Source of the DNA: Psychroserpens algicola
GTDB taxonomy: Bacteria > Bacteroidota > Bacteroidia > Flavobacteriales > Flavobacteriaceae
Length of the DNA stretch: 64,000 bases
Direction of reading: 5' to 3'
Assembly: GCF_014526325.1 (NCBI RefSeq)
Contig: NZ_JACNMJ010000003.1
Coordinates: 62,001 to 126,000, forward strand
Both the position numbers and the translations under genes were made by a program. This document shows, one piece after another, positions 26,431 through 34,806 of this stretch. Numbering within the stretch: position 1 is the stretch's first letter; every line of letters starts with the position of its first letter. The notes beneath the pieces are model-generated. The model was given only the letters and a program-made list of their open reading frames with translations, had not been told where the DNA came from and ran no database searches.

Positions 26431-26976
26431 ATGACAACAACTAAAGACATATGGAAACAGTACGCAGAGGTCATTAAATACTTTATTTTGAGTAAAGTTA
26501 AAGACGTTTCTGTAGCCGATGATTTACTTCAGGAAACCTTTATTAAAGTACATACGAAGCTAGAAACACTTAAAGACGATGATAAGGTGAAGTCCTGGTT
26601 GTTTTCAATCGCTAGATATACAGTTTTGGACTATTTCAGGCAGCGCGATCTTGTTTATGAAACTTCAGATGAAGACTTTATTTTTGAAGACCAGAAGTTA
26701 GAACATACTAAAGTCGACTGTTTGCGCGGCATTATTAAAAGTTTACCCAAAAAGTATCGCGATCCTTTGTTTTTAAGCGATATAAAAGGTCTTAAACAAG
26801 CGCAGGTTTCTAAGCAATTACATTTACCATTACCTACTGTAAAATCTCAAATACAACGCGGAAGAAAACTCATTGCTCAAGGTTTCGTCGACTGTTGTGA
26901 TTTTAAAGTCAATGACGACGGATACTTAGTTGGTGAGTTAAAAGAAAAAGCCGATTGTAAAGTGTGTAACCATTAA
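26431..26976 (+). CDS. ECF-type sigma-70 factor, SigZ-like
   Basis: A 181-residue alternative sigma factor. Region 2 is DLLQETFIKVHTKLETLKDDDKVKSWLFSIARYTVLDYFRQ; region 4 is LPKKYRDPLFLSDIKGLKQAQVSKQLHLPLPTVKSQIQRGRKLI. After region 4 comes a short tail with CC (GFVDCCDF) and C-x2-C (ADCKVCNH), as in SigZ relatives. This could bind metal or sense thiol state. The ATG at 26431 is used; an upstream TTG only adds six residues. No anti-sigma gene is next to it, so the tail or the neighbouring Cys-rich peptide may have the sensing role. Stops overlap with the convergent gene by 4 bp. Confidence 0.88.
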   Translation: MTTTKDIWKQYAEVIKYFILSKVKDVSVADDLLQETFIKVHTKLETLKDDDKVKSWLFSIARYTVLDYFRQRDLVYETSDEDFIFEDQKLEHTKVDCLRGIIKSLPKKYRDPLFLSDIKGLKQAQVSKQLHLPLPTVKSQIQRGRKLIAQGFVDCCDFKVNDDGYLVGELKEKADCKVCNH

Positions 26977-27368
26977 AGTGTCATCATCCAGCGATGTTGT
27001 AATCGCTTAAACTTTCTCAATTCACTTTGTAAAATTGGTAAGTAATCTTTACCATTGCTATTACAATGCTGTAAACGATTACAGTTAAGATGTAATCGAT
27101 GCGTTAAGCGCTCAATAGAAGCTAAATGTTTGTGTTTTTTTTCTGAAAAACGCTCAGCTTGAGCTTTTTCTATTTCGGGAGCTAGTGATTCTGATTGTTG
27201 AACAATATCTCCAGAAAAATAGATGTCTGTATCTTCACTACCATCAGGACGCAAATACGATAAATCCTGATTGATATAGGTAGAGATGCTTCTTGATAAG
27301 ACAAGAATATCCATAGCCTTTTGATATATAGGCAGTTCAGATAAGTGAGATGGGATATTATAATTCAT
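26973..27368 (-). CDS. helical protein of unknown function
   Basis: A 131-residue, soluble, all-helical protein with no signal peptide. The N-terminus LPIYQKAMDILVLSRSISTYI and later amphipathic helices (ESLAPEIEKAQAERFSEKKHKHLASIERLTHRLHLNCNRLQ) recall small four-helix bundle proteins of the S23/avd type, but the match is weak. A PDGSEDTDIYFSGDI loop splits the first and second helices. It is convergent with the sigma-factor gene and divergent from the Lrp regulator. It may be in the same response unit, though only position suggests this. Confidence 0.55.
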   Translation of the reverse strand: MNYNIPSHLSELPIYQKAMDILVLSRSISTYINQDLSYLRPDGSEDTDIYFSGDIVQQSESLAPEIEKAQAERFSEKKHKHLASIERLTHRLHLNCNRLQHCNSNGKDYLPILQSELRKFKRLQHRWMMTL

Positions 27369-27484
27369 TTTTCTTTAGCAAAGTGTAACAAATTTAGTGA
27401 CAACTAACGACATTATGCTTTAACATTTAAAGTAAAAGCGTATATTTGATTTAATTATTAATTTATTTTATTAAAATACTTTAA

Positions 27485-27931
27485 ATGCATATTGATTCTC
27501 TTAACTGGAAAATTTTGAAGTGTTTACAGTTAAATGCAAGACAGTCTAGTGCCGAAATTGGTCGGCAGGTTGGAATTAGTTCTCCAGCAGTTTCTGAGCG
27601 CATCAAAAAGATGGAAGATGCCGGAATTATTCAAAATTATAATGCCTTAGTGTCGCCTTTTGAAGTGGGCTATCAACTTAAAGCGTTAATTACCTTACGT
27701 GCTTTTATGGGCATGTTGAAACCTTTTTTAGAAAAGGTGACAACTTATGATGAAGTTGTTAATTGTTATCGAATTACAGGTAATGAAAATTTTGTGATGG
27801 AAGTGATTTTAAAAAACCAAAAACATCTTGAATCCTTTATTGATCAGTTGATTGTTTATGGTGAGACCAAAACACAAATTGTGTTATCTCATGTCGTCAA
27901 ACACAATGAGGTGAAACCTTTGAAAAAGTAA
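27485..27931 (+). CDS. Lrp/AsnC-family transcriptional regulator
   Basis: A 148-residue regulator. The N-terminal helix-turn-helix is LDxxxWKILKCLQLNARQSSAEIGRQVGISSPAVSERIKKMEDAGII-like, and the C-terminal RAM/ligand domain follows (VNCYRITGNENFVMEVILKN...). It would respond to an amino acid or similar small molecule and bind DNA as an oligomer. It stands alone, and its target is not visible here. The divergent neighbour at 26973-27368 could be one target by position. Confidence 0.9.
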   Translation: MHIDSLNWKILKCLQLNARQSSAEIGRQVGISSPAVSERIKKMEDAGIIQNYNALVSPFEVGYQLKALITLRAFMGMLKPFLEKVTTYDEVVNCYRITGNENFVMEVILKNQKHLESFIDQLIVYGETKTQIVLSHVVKHNEVKPLKK

Positions 27932-27979
27932 GGTGTTTTGTTGCTGCTTCAGAGTATTTCTTATGTATGTAAAATGCTA

Positions 27980-28738
27980 TCAGTTAATGATAAGATGCGG
28001 TACTTCCTCCAATTTCCAATCAATTACTAATCCGCCAGCCAAGCTTTCAGCAATCGATTTTCCGTAGAGATGTTCACAAAGATACAGTGCCGCTTCAAAG
28101 GATTTTGCGCCTCCCGCTGACGTAATGTATTTTCCATCGTGGACAAATAAGACCTCTTTTCTAATATCTAAATCAGGAAAGCGCTCACGCATGGTATCAA
28201 TATCACTGGGAAAAGTTGTTGATACCGAATTATCTAATAAACCTGCTTGTGCCAACACAAAGGCACCATCACAGTGTGAGGTTATAAATTGCGCCTCTTT
28301 ATCGACGCGCTTTACAAAATCAAGCATCACGGTGTCGTCTAAATCGGTGTCCAAATGATGCTCAGCACTTGGAACAACCAGAATATCAATTTTCGGCAAA
28401 TCATCTTTGGTGTAATTGAAATCGGGTAGGATACGCATGCCTTCAAATGTGACAATTGGTGCGTCTGTATTTGCAACTGTAAATACATTCATAGGTTTAA
28501 TACCATCTCTAAAAATCGTATGTTGAAAAATATCAAAAGGTGCAGTTAATTCGGTATTATAAACACCATCCATAATTAAAAAAGCCACATTATAACGGTT
28601 CGCTTCTAATTTTGGAAACTGCTTTTCGTCATGCTGAACTTGTTTCAGTATCTCATTATTCTGACGTTCTTTTTTGTCTTCAGACATATTACAGCTAACA
28701 AAGCATAGCATACTACATAGTAAAAGGATGTATTTCAT
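27980..28738 (-). CDS. DJ-1/PfpI-family lipoprotein
   Basis: A 252-residue protein with a lipobox (CSMLCFVSC) and then a DJ-1/PfpI glutamine-amidotransferase-like domain: VAFLIMDGVYNTELTAPFDIFQHT, ILVVPSAEHH, the nucleophile elbow FITSHCDGAFVLAQAGLLD, and TSAGGAKSFEAALYLCEHLYG. It resembles the transcription-factor-associated GATase1 type. Using the ATG at 28738 gives the signal; the longer frame overlaps the VOC gene. Residues just after the lipobox ([12 protein letters not shown]) come from a palindromic repeat element. It is third in the run MFS, VOC, this gene, 5 bp after the VOC stop. Confidence 0.86.
   Translation of the reverse strand: MKYILLLCSMLCFVSCNMSEDKKERQNNEILKQVQHDEKQFPKLEANRYNVAFLIMDGVYNTELTAPFDIFQHTIFRDGIKPMNVFTVANTDAPIVTFEGMRILPDFNYTKDDLPKIDILVVPSAEHHLDTDLDDTVMLDFVKRVDKEAQFITSHCDGAFVLAQAGLLDNSVSTTFPSDIDTMRERFPDLDIRKEVLFVHDGKYITSAGGAKSFEAALYLCEHLYGKSIAESLAGGLVIDWKLEEVPHLIIN
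28628..28663. repeat. palindromic repeat element inside the DJ-1 lipoprotein gene
   Basis: GTCATGCTGAACTTGTTTCAG followed by TATCTCATTATT is the same sequence family as at 15735 and (reverse) 23111. The stem ATGCTGAA/TTCAGTAT has one wobble pair. On the coding strand it reads [11 protein letters not shown], the same frame as in the mutase. Confidence 0.8.
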
Positions 28739-28743
28739 TTGTA

Positions 28744-29127
28744 TTAATCTTGAATCCGCCATGGTGGATTTGTTCTGGTGTTTCCTGCTTTATATAAAAT
28801 AATGGGATTGCCATCTAAATCTTTTAAATGTGCTTCTCGCCATAACCAGTCTTTATCTTCGGGTTCTGAAGTAAATATAATTCCTTTTTGCTGAAGTTGT
28901 TCTACTAAATCATCAAGATGCTCGTCTTCAAAGTAAACCGTTATTCTGTGACCGTCTTCAGGTAATGAATCTACCTTGTGAATGGAAAATGTTGAGGTTC
29001 CGTCTGGACATTCAAATCTGACATATCTTGGTAAAGCATCAACAATAAGTTGTAGCCCTAAGGTTTTATAAAATATCGTTGCTTTTTCAACATCCAACGA
29101 TGGTATTGTTATTTGATTTAAATTCAT
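28744..29127 (-). CDS. VOC-family (glyoxalase-like) protein
   Basis: A 127-residue single-module vicinal-oxygen-chelate protein. It has the start LNQITIPSLDVEKATIFYKTLGLQLIVDALPRYVRFECPDG and the metal-site Glu region near LKDLDGNPIILYKAG, with EEHLDDLVEQL between. It should fold as paired beta-alpha-beta-beta-beta units and bind a metal. The substrate is unknown. It is 2 bp after the MFS gene and 5 bp before the DJ-1 gene, so they are one transcription unit. Confidence 0.88.
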   Translation of the reverse strand: MNLNQITIPSLDVEKATIFYKTLGLQLIVDALPRYVRFECPDGTSTFSIHKVDSLPEDGHRITVYFEDEHLDDLVEQLQQKGIIFTSEPEDKDWLWREAHLKDLDGNPIILYKAGNTRTNPPWRIQD

Positions 29128-29129
29128 AA

Positions 29130-30338
29130 TTATATTATCTTATTAATGAGTTTTGGTAAGTACATGATAATTATTGCAGCAAAACCCAATAATATAAACA
29201 TGCCATACCAGGTCATTTCAAAACCAAAAGAATGGATTGCATTCATGCCTGCGTTATGGCCGATAATATGCGAGATTGAGAAACTCATACTATACAATCC
29301 CATGTAACTTCCTTTTCGTCCTTTTGGAGCCATGTCTAACGCTAGTGCATTGGAAAATGGAGAACCTATCATTTCACCAATAGTCATCAATACCATACCG
29401 ATGATTAAAGTACCAAACAAATCAGAAAAATTTAGAATAATAAAGCTTATAGCAAGGAAAACGATGCCTAAAATAGTAGCTGTAATTTTTGTCATTCCTA
29501 ACCTTTCAACCCAAGCAATTAAAGGCATTTCTAGGAATACAATCATAATCCCGTTTAAAAATAAAATCGAGCCTATTGTGTCTTCAGATAATCCGTGAAT
29601 TTGCTTGTAGTATATAGGAACTGTAGAAAAATACTGAACAAAGGCAATCGCATTTATTACCATAACTACGAAAAATAGTAAGAAAGCTGGGTTTGCATAA
29701 GGTGAAATACCTTCTTTAACATGTACAATACTGACTTCTTTTTTTTCACTCTTTTTTGGTTTTAACAAGAGCACTAAAAGTAATGATGCAATCATACATG
29801 TAATGCCGTCTACCCAAAATATAGACTCGTAACTGGCTCTAGCAATTAAAATTCCACCAATCACAGGGCCAATAGAAAAGCCTAGATTTATAGCTAAACG
29901 TATAAGGCCTATATTTCTTGTGACATTATTATTAATACTATAGGCATCTGCAGCAACAAAAACAGCAGGACGATAGGTGTCTACTGCCAGCATAAGAAAG
30001 AACATACCTATACAAAGACTAGAAAAACTATCTAAAAACTGAATGGCAATAAACCCAATGCCTCCAATAAACAAACTTAAAACAATGGTCTTGTAATAAC
30101 CAATAATATCAGTTAGTTTTCCTCCTATAAAGTTACCAAATAAAGAACCAAAACCATAAAAGGTCATAATCCATCCAACCTGTGGTAATGTAAAGTCTTT
30201 TTGATCGGTTAAATACAATGATAAAAACGGAATTACCATTGCTCCAGCACGATTTATAAACGTTACGAATGATAGAAACCAAATTTCTTTGGCAATGCCT
30301 CTGTACGTATTGAGGTAGTTGTTGATTAACATTTTCAT
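29130..30338 (-). CDS. MFS transporter
   Basis: A 402-residue inner-membrane carrier with about 12 hydrophobic segments. The loop 2-3 motif is GNFIGGKLTDIIGYYKTIV, a normal MFS signature, and the second half repeats it weakly (WVERLGMTKITATI). It resembles drug- or sugar-efflux permeases of the YdhP/MdtH sort, but the substrate is not predictable. It is first in the operon with a VOC protein and a DJ-1 lipoprotein, which hints at export or handling of a reactive compound. An ATG two codons later is equally usable. Confidence 0.9.
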   Translation of the reverse strand: MKMLINNYLNTYRGIAKEIWFLSFVTFINRAGAMVIPFLSLYLTDQKDFTLPQVGWIMTFYGFGSLFGNFIGGKLTDIIGYYKTIVLSLFIGGIGFIAIQFLDSFSSLCIGMFFLMLAVDTYRPAVFVAADAYSINNNVTRNIGLIRLAINLGFSIGPVIGGILIARASYESIFWVDGITCMIASLLLVLLLKPKKSEKKEVSIVHVKEGISPYANPAFLLFFVVMVINAIAFVQYFSTVPIYYKQIHGLSEDTIGSILFLNGIMIVFLEMPLIAWVERLGMTKITATILGIVFLAISFIILNFSDLFGTLIIGMVLMTIGEMIGSPFSNALALDMAPKGRKGSYMGLYSMSFSISHIIGHNAGMNAIHSFGFEMTWYGMFILLGFAAIIIMYLPKLINKII

Positions 30339-30358
30339 TTTGGTTGATGTATAAATGT

Positions 30359-30388
30359 AAAAAGTCCGACGATATCGTCGGACTTTTT
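30359..30388. repeat. 30-bp perfect palindrome (GTCCGACGATATCGTCGGAC core)
   Basis: AAAAAGTCCGACGAT and its exact reverse complement meet without a spacer. It looks like a two-way terminator (A-run and T-run), but lies between two divergent genes, 20 bp before the MFS start. A weaker related hairpin (AAGTCCGAC...GTCTGTCTT) follows at 30431-30462. Confidence 0.75.
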
Positions 30389-30539
30389 ATGATTGATTGG
30401 TTAAATAATTATATTATCATAGCATATAGGAAGTCCGACTCTTTAAAAAAGAGGTCTGTCTTTTGGTATATGTTACGACGCAGTTTTGCATTATTCTTAA
30501 TTTATATAGTCCAAAGCTATGAAAAATTTCTTTAAGTTG

Positions 30540-30547
30540 TATTTTTG
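30540..30547 (+). promoter_or_regulatory. -7 element TATTTTTG of the DUF1684 gene
   Basis: An exact TAnnTTTG match 17 bp before the ATG at 30565. Confidence 0.5.
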
Positions 30548-30564
30548 AATTGAAAAATTGAATT

Positions 30565-31167
30565 ATGCGATATATTTTACTATTTGTTTTATTTGTATCT
30601 GCACTAAGTTGTGCTCAAGATAAAAGACCTATTGCTGGAACTACTGAATTTCAAAAAAAAATAAATTCAGAATATAAGGATGCCACAACATCTCCTCTTA
30701 AAGACAAAGACAGAAAAACCTTTAAAGGATTAGATTTTTTTAAATTCGATTCTACATATATTGTCAAGGCTACATTTAAAAGAACTCCTAATGAGAGCGT
30801 ATTTCAAATGAAAACAACTACAGACCGATTACCTGAATATGTTAAATATGGCGAAATTAGTTTTGAGCTTCAAGGAGAGACACATCAGCTTAATATTTAT
30901 CAAAATCAAGGTTTAATAAAAGAAGAAGGGTATGAAGATTATTTATTTCTTCCTTTTTTAGATCTTACTAATGGCGAGGAAAGTTATGGTGGTGGACGCT
31001 ATATTGATATGAGAATACCTGAAAGTAATGAACTCATCATTGATTTTAATACAGCTTATAATCCGTATTGTGCCTATAACGAGAAATATTCTTGCCCGAT
31101 AGTTCCTCGAGAAAATTATATCGACTTAAAGGTAAAAGCAGGAGTAAAAGCGTTTAAAAAGCATTAA
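30565..31167 (+). CDS. DUF1684 lipoprotein
   Basis: A 200-residue lipoprotein; the signal ends VSALSC with lipidated Cys at about 17. The DUF1684 family is clear from YLFLPFLDLTNGEESYGGGRYIDMRIPES, then IDFNTAYNPYCAYNEKYSCPIVPRENYIDLKVKAGVKAF. In the family the conserved Cys and the final KAG-K motif are common, but the role is not known. The last bases overlap the stop of the convergent crcB gene by 4 bp. It is a single gene with its own promoter. Confidence 0.9.
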   Translation: MRYILLFVLFVSALSCAQDKRPIAGTTEFQKKINSEYKDATTSPLKDKDRKTFKGLDFFKFDSTYIVKATFKRTPNESVFQMKTTTDRLPEYVKYGEISFELQGETHQLNIYQNQGLIKEEGYEDYLFLPFLDLTNGEESYGGGRYIDMRIPESNELIIDFNTAYNPYCAYNEKYSCPIVPRENYIDLKVKAGVKAFKKH

Positions 31168-31532
31168 GATTTCACGACATACATTCCGAAGAAAACAGCA
31201 AGAAAGCCAATAATAAAACTTGCTATAGTATAGATTGCAAAACTTGAGAAATCTCCAGACTTAAGTAATAGGTGGTTCTCGTAAGCAAAGGTTGAAAAGG
31301 TAGTAAAACCACCGCAAAAACCTGTCGCTAAAAGCAAGGTTTGGTTTGAGTTTAAAGTGTCGTTTTTAGCTGCTAAGCCTAAAATAATTCCTATAAGAAG
31401 GCTACCGAGAATATTAGCAGCAAAAGTGCCGTAGGGAATACCATTTTCGGGATTGTTCAGAAACTTGCCGATTACATATCTTAGGACGCTTCCAAAGCCT
31501 CCTCCTAAAAAAACAAGTAGGAGTTGTTTCAT
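31164..31532 (-). CDS. crcB: fluoride efflux channel CrcB/Fluc
   Basis: A 122-residue, four-helix membrane protein. Signature blocks are GGGFGSVLRYVIGKFL, GTFAANILGSLLIGIILGL and the conserved ATGFCGGFTTFSTFAYE. It works as a dual-topology dimer that exports fluoride. It starts directly after the stop of the SRPBCC gene (no gap), so the two are one operon. I see no fluoride riboswitch upstream of the operon. Confidence 0.95.
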   Translation of the reverse strand: MKQLLLVFLGGGFGSVLRYVIGKFLNNPENGIPYGTFAANILGSLLIGIILGLAAKNDTLNSNQTLLLATGFCGGFTTFSTFAYENHLLLKSGDFSSFAIYTIASFIIGFLAVFFGMYVVKS

Positions 31533-32552
31533 TTACTCAACCGCTAAATAGATTTCTGTAATCCATTCGGCAGGATTAGGCGTAGAAGCAGGATCAGTAA
31601 GATAAGATTCAATCACTGGCCCAGTTTCTGGTTGTATCAAATTGTTTTCAGCAATGTAAGCCATAGCCTTATTCCAGGTTTCTTCTAAGTTTACATAATC
31701 ACCTTTTAATACCGTTTTAACCGCTTTAAAAGGTTCTAATTGTCCTGTGAGAACTTCTGGGTCATTGGTGATGATTTTTGAAGTTGTTGGAATGCAGCAT
31801 GAAAACATAACTGTATTGTTTTCGGTATCCCATTTATGATAAATGACAAATGGTTTTCCCGCCATAACAATATTATTCGCCATAGCATAAGCTCCAATTT
31901 TTGGCATCATTTCCTGCATTTTTTGTTTGAAATCCTCCATTTTACAAGATGTTGTATTGTAGAGATAAAATCCGCCACTATGTTGTGTGATGCCTTCAAC
32001 AGTAATACTGTATTTTTTCATGTCTGAAACCAAAATACTATCGAGTTTCTCCAGGCTTCGCTCATAATTCGGACCAATTTGTTTTTCCATGCCACCCATA
32101 AATGCAGCAAAAGCTTTAAAAGTAAAAGGAAGGTCTTTTCCAGAAATATTCCAGGTTACATCAGTTTTATTTGTACCATTAGGTTCTAAATGCCAAGTGA
32201 CTTCAGATTTTGGAAATTCGGCAAACTGCATTTCTTGAACAATAGTCTCATTGGCTTTTGTGTCTATTGTTTTCATTACACCAACACCATCTTTGTCTTC
32301 CCAGGTATATGAGCCGTTGATACCTCGAGTTTTTTCTGGAAGCGTAATTACCATTTCAGGGTCAGCTTCAGCCCATGATGACCATGCTTCCCAGTTTTTA
32401 AAATCGATAACATTATCATAAACCATATTAATTGGAGCATTGATTGTTCTTTTTCGTTCGACTTCAAATGAATTGGGCTGAACGGCTATATAAATAGCTA
32501 AACCAATAAATAAAATTAATAGTAAAAACAGAATGTATTTTAGTGCTTTCAT
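31533..32552 (-). CDS. SRPBCC (polyketide cyclase-like) plus GyrI-like protein
   Basis: A 339-residue two-domain protein. After one N-terminal membrane anchor (about 4-24), residues 28-170 are a START/SRPBCC domain (VERKRTINAPINMVYDNVIDFKNWEAWSSW). Residues 180-339 are a GyrI/effector-binding domain (YSITVEGITQHSGGFYLYNTTSC, ending ETGPVIESYLTDPASTPNPAEWITEIYLAVE). The same combination is widespread in Bacteroidetes. It likely binds a small hydrophobic molecule. No DNA-binding domain is present. It is the upstream gene of crcB. Confidence 0.88.
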   Translation of the reverse strand: MKALKYILFLLLILFIGLAIYIAVQPNSFEVERKRTINAPINMVYDNVIDFKNWEAWSSWAEADPEMVITLPEKTRGINGSYTWEDKDGVGVMKTIDTKANETIVQEMQFAEFPKSEVTWHLEPNGTNKTDVTWNISGKDLPFTFKAFAAFMGGMEKQIGPNYERSLEKLDSILVSDMKKYSITVEGITQHSGGFYLYNTTSCKMEDFKQKMQEMMPKIGAYAMANNIVMAGKPFVIYHKWDTENNTVMFSCCIPTTSKIITNDPEVLTGQLEPFKAVKTVLKGDYVNLEETWNKAMAYIAENNLIQPETGPVIESYLTDPASTPNPAEWITEIYLAVE

Positions 32553-32712
32553 GTGTTTTATTAAGATTTTTTAATCATCGTATACAGCCTGATATGTTAA
32601 ATAAATCTCCGATAATAAACTGTTTCAAACCGTATAGGTTCAAATTCAAGATGGTATACAAATTAATTAGGTAATCAAAGATAATCAATTTTAAGAGATG
32701 TGTATAAATGTT

Positions 32713-32720
32713 TACATTTG
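32713..32720 (+). promoter_or_regulatory. -7 element TACATTTG of the M49 peptidase gene
   Basis: An exact TAnnTTTG box 25 bp before the ATG at 32746. Confidence 0.55.
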
Positions 32721-32745
32721 CGCATCAATAATTAAATAATTAACA

Positions 32746-34788
32746 ATGAAATTAAAATTTATACTGGTTCTGTGTATCGTAACTAGTTTTATGTTCTCAT
32801 GTGGAGAAGATAAAAAAAGTGATAACTCAGAAAACACTTCAGAAGTAACAAAAACTAATGATTTTAATTATAATGTAGAGCAGTTTGCTGACATTAAAAT
32901 CTTGCGCTATCAAATTCCAGGTTGGGAAAATTTGACCTTAAAAGAGCAAAAATTAGTGTACTATTTAACTCAAGCAGGTTTATCTGGTCGTGATATTATA
33001 TGGAATCAAAACTACAGACATAATTTAAAGATTAGAAAAGCTTTAGAGCATGTTTATGCCAACTACAATGGAGATAAGTCTTCAACAGATTGGAAAGCAT
33101 TTGAAACCTATATGAAACGTGTTTGGTTTTCTAACGGAATTCACCATCACTATTCAAATGATAAGATTAAGCCTGAATTTTCTTCAGACTATTTAAAAGG
33201 ATTATTAACTGATACAGATACAGCTTTAGAAGGCGAAGCTTTTGATGTGATCTTTAATGATAAAGATGCTAAAAAAGTTAACCTTACTAAGGATGTAGAT
33301 AATGTATTATTATCTGCTGTAAACTTCTACGGACCTGATGTAACTACTGCTGATGTAGAATCGTTTTATAAAAACAAGGTGTCTCCAAACCCTGAAAAAC
33401 CTTTGTCATATGGTTTAAACTCTCAGTTGGTTAAAGAAAATGGCGTGCTTAAGGAGCGTGTTTATAAATCTGGAGGATTATATGGTGAAGCTATCGATGA
33501 AATCATTAAATGGTTAGAATTAGCTAAAGGTGTTGCCGAAAATAAAGCTCAAGGTGATGCTTTAGGTTTATTGATCGATTACTATAAAACAGGAGATTTA
33601 CAAACATGGGATGATTATAATGTTGCCTGGACAGCAGCAACCGAAGGAAATATTGACTACATCAACAGTTTTATTGAAGTATATAATGATCCTGTGGGTT
33701 ACAGAGGTTCTTATGAAACTATTGTACAAATCAAAGATTTTGATATGTCTCAAAAAATGGCTGTATTATCTGAAAACGCTCAATGGTTTGAAGATAATTC
33801 TCCGCTAATGGACGCTCATAAAAAGAAAAATGTGGTTGGAGTAACATATAAAGTTGTAAATGTAGCAGGAGAAGCTGGAGATGCTTCGCCAAGTACTCCA
33901 ATTGGTGTTAATTTGCCTAATGCTAACTGGATTAGAGCTGCAGTCGGAAGTAAGTCGGTATCTTTAGGTAATATCATAAATTCTTACAATAATTCTGGAA
34001 GTACAGGTCGTTTAAAAGAATTTGTACACGATGATGAAGAATATGAGCTTGAAAAGAAATACGGGCAGTTAGGTGATAAATTACATACAGCACTTCATGA
34101 AGTAATTGGTCATGCATCTGGACAATTAAATCCAGGCGTTGGTGAAACTAAAGAAACTCTTAAAAAATATGCGTCAACACTTGAAGAAGGTAGAGCAGAT
34201 TTAGTTGGATTATATTATTTATACAATCCGAAATTACAAGAATTAGGTTTAGTGGATGATTGGAAATCTGTAGGAAAAGCTGCCTACGATGGGTATATCA
34301 GAAACGGACTTATGACTCAGTTAATTAGATTGAAATTAGGCGACGATGTTGAAGAAGCTCATATGGTTAACAGACAGTGGGTTTCTGCATGGGCTTTTGA
34401 AAAAGGCGCTGCTGATAACGTGATAGAAAAAGTAACAAGAGATGGTAAAACGTATTTCAATATTACTGATTATGATAAACTTCATGAGTTATTCGGACAA
34501 TTGCTAAGAGAAACACAACGTATCAAATCTGAAGGCGATTATAAAGCGGTTGAAGCATTGGTTGAAGGTTATGGTGTAAAAGTAGATCAGGATATTCATG
34601 CAGAAGTTTTAGAGCGTAACAAGCAATTTACATCTGCACCATACAGCGGATTTGTAAACCCAGTACTCGTTGCTGAAAAAGACGATAATGGAGAAATTAC
34701 TGCCATTAAAGTAACGCAACCTGAAACATTTGATGGTCAGATGTTGATGTACAGCAAAAATTACGGTTTCCTTCCTGAGGAAAACTAG
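32746..34788 (+). CDS. M49 family dipeptidyl peptidase III-like lipoprotein
   Basis: A 680-residue zinc exopeptidase. A lipobox (SFMFSC, Cys19) anchors it in the envelope. The M49 zinc motif is HEVIGH at 451-456, and the second motif EEGRAD lies at 480-485, at the right spacing. It would remove dipeptides from the N-terminus of short peptides. Bacteroidetes forms are extracytoplasmic, unlike the cytosolic eukaryotic enzyme, and are often misnamed dihydrofolate reductase. It is a single gene with promoter and terminator. Confidence 0.93.
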   Translation: MKLKFILVLCIVTSFMFSCGEDKKSDNSENTSEVTKTNDFNYNVEQFADIKILRYQIPGWENLTLKEQKLVYYLTQAGLSGRDIIWNQNYRHNLKIRKALEHVYANYNGDKSSTDWKAFETYMKRVWFSNGIHHHYSNDKIKPEFSSDYLKGLLTDTDTALEGEAFDVIFNDKDAKKVNLTKDVDNVLLSAVNFYGPDVTTADVESFYKNKVSPNPEKPLSYGLNSQLVKENGVLKERVYKSGGLYGEAIDEIIKWLELAKGVAENKAQGDALGLLIDYYKTGDLQTWDDYNVAWTAATEGNIDYINSFIEVYNDPVGYRGSYETIVQIKDFDMSQKMAVLSENAQWFEDNSPLMDAHKKKNVVGVTYKVVNVAGEAGDASPSTPIGVNLPNANWIRAAVGSKSVSLGNIINSYNNSGSTGRLKEFVHDDEEYELEKKYGQLGDKLHTALHEVIGHASGQLNPGVGETKETLKKYASTLEEGRADLVGLYYLYNPKLQELGLVDDWKSVGKAAYDGYIRNGLMTQLIRLKLGDDVEEAHMVNRQWVSAWAFEKGAADNVIEKVTRDGKTYFNITDYDKLHELFGQLLRETQRIKSEGDYKAVEALVEGYGVKVDQDIHAEVLERNKQFTSAPYSGFVNPVLVAEKDDNGEITAIKVTQPETFDGQMLMYSKNYGFLPEEN

Positions 34789-34806
34789 GATTTAAATATA
34801 AATGTT

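Noticed and set aside
30344-30535. A 63-codon frame on the plus strand
   Set aside because: It runs across the perfect palindrome between divergent genes and has no family-like sequence or leader.
32553-32745. Fluoride riboswitch upstream of the SRPBCC-crcB operon
   Set aside because: No GGNGAT-type motif or matching stems were found in the 193-bp gap.
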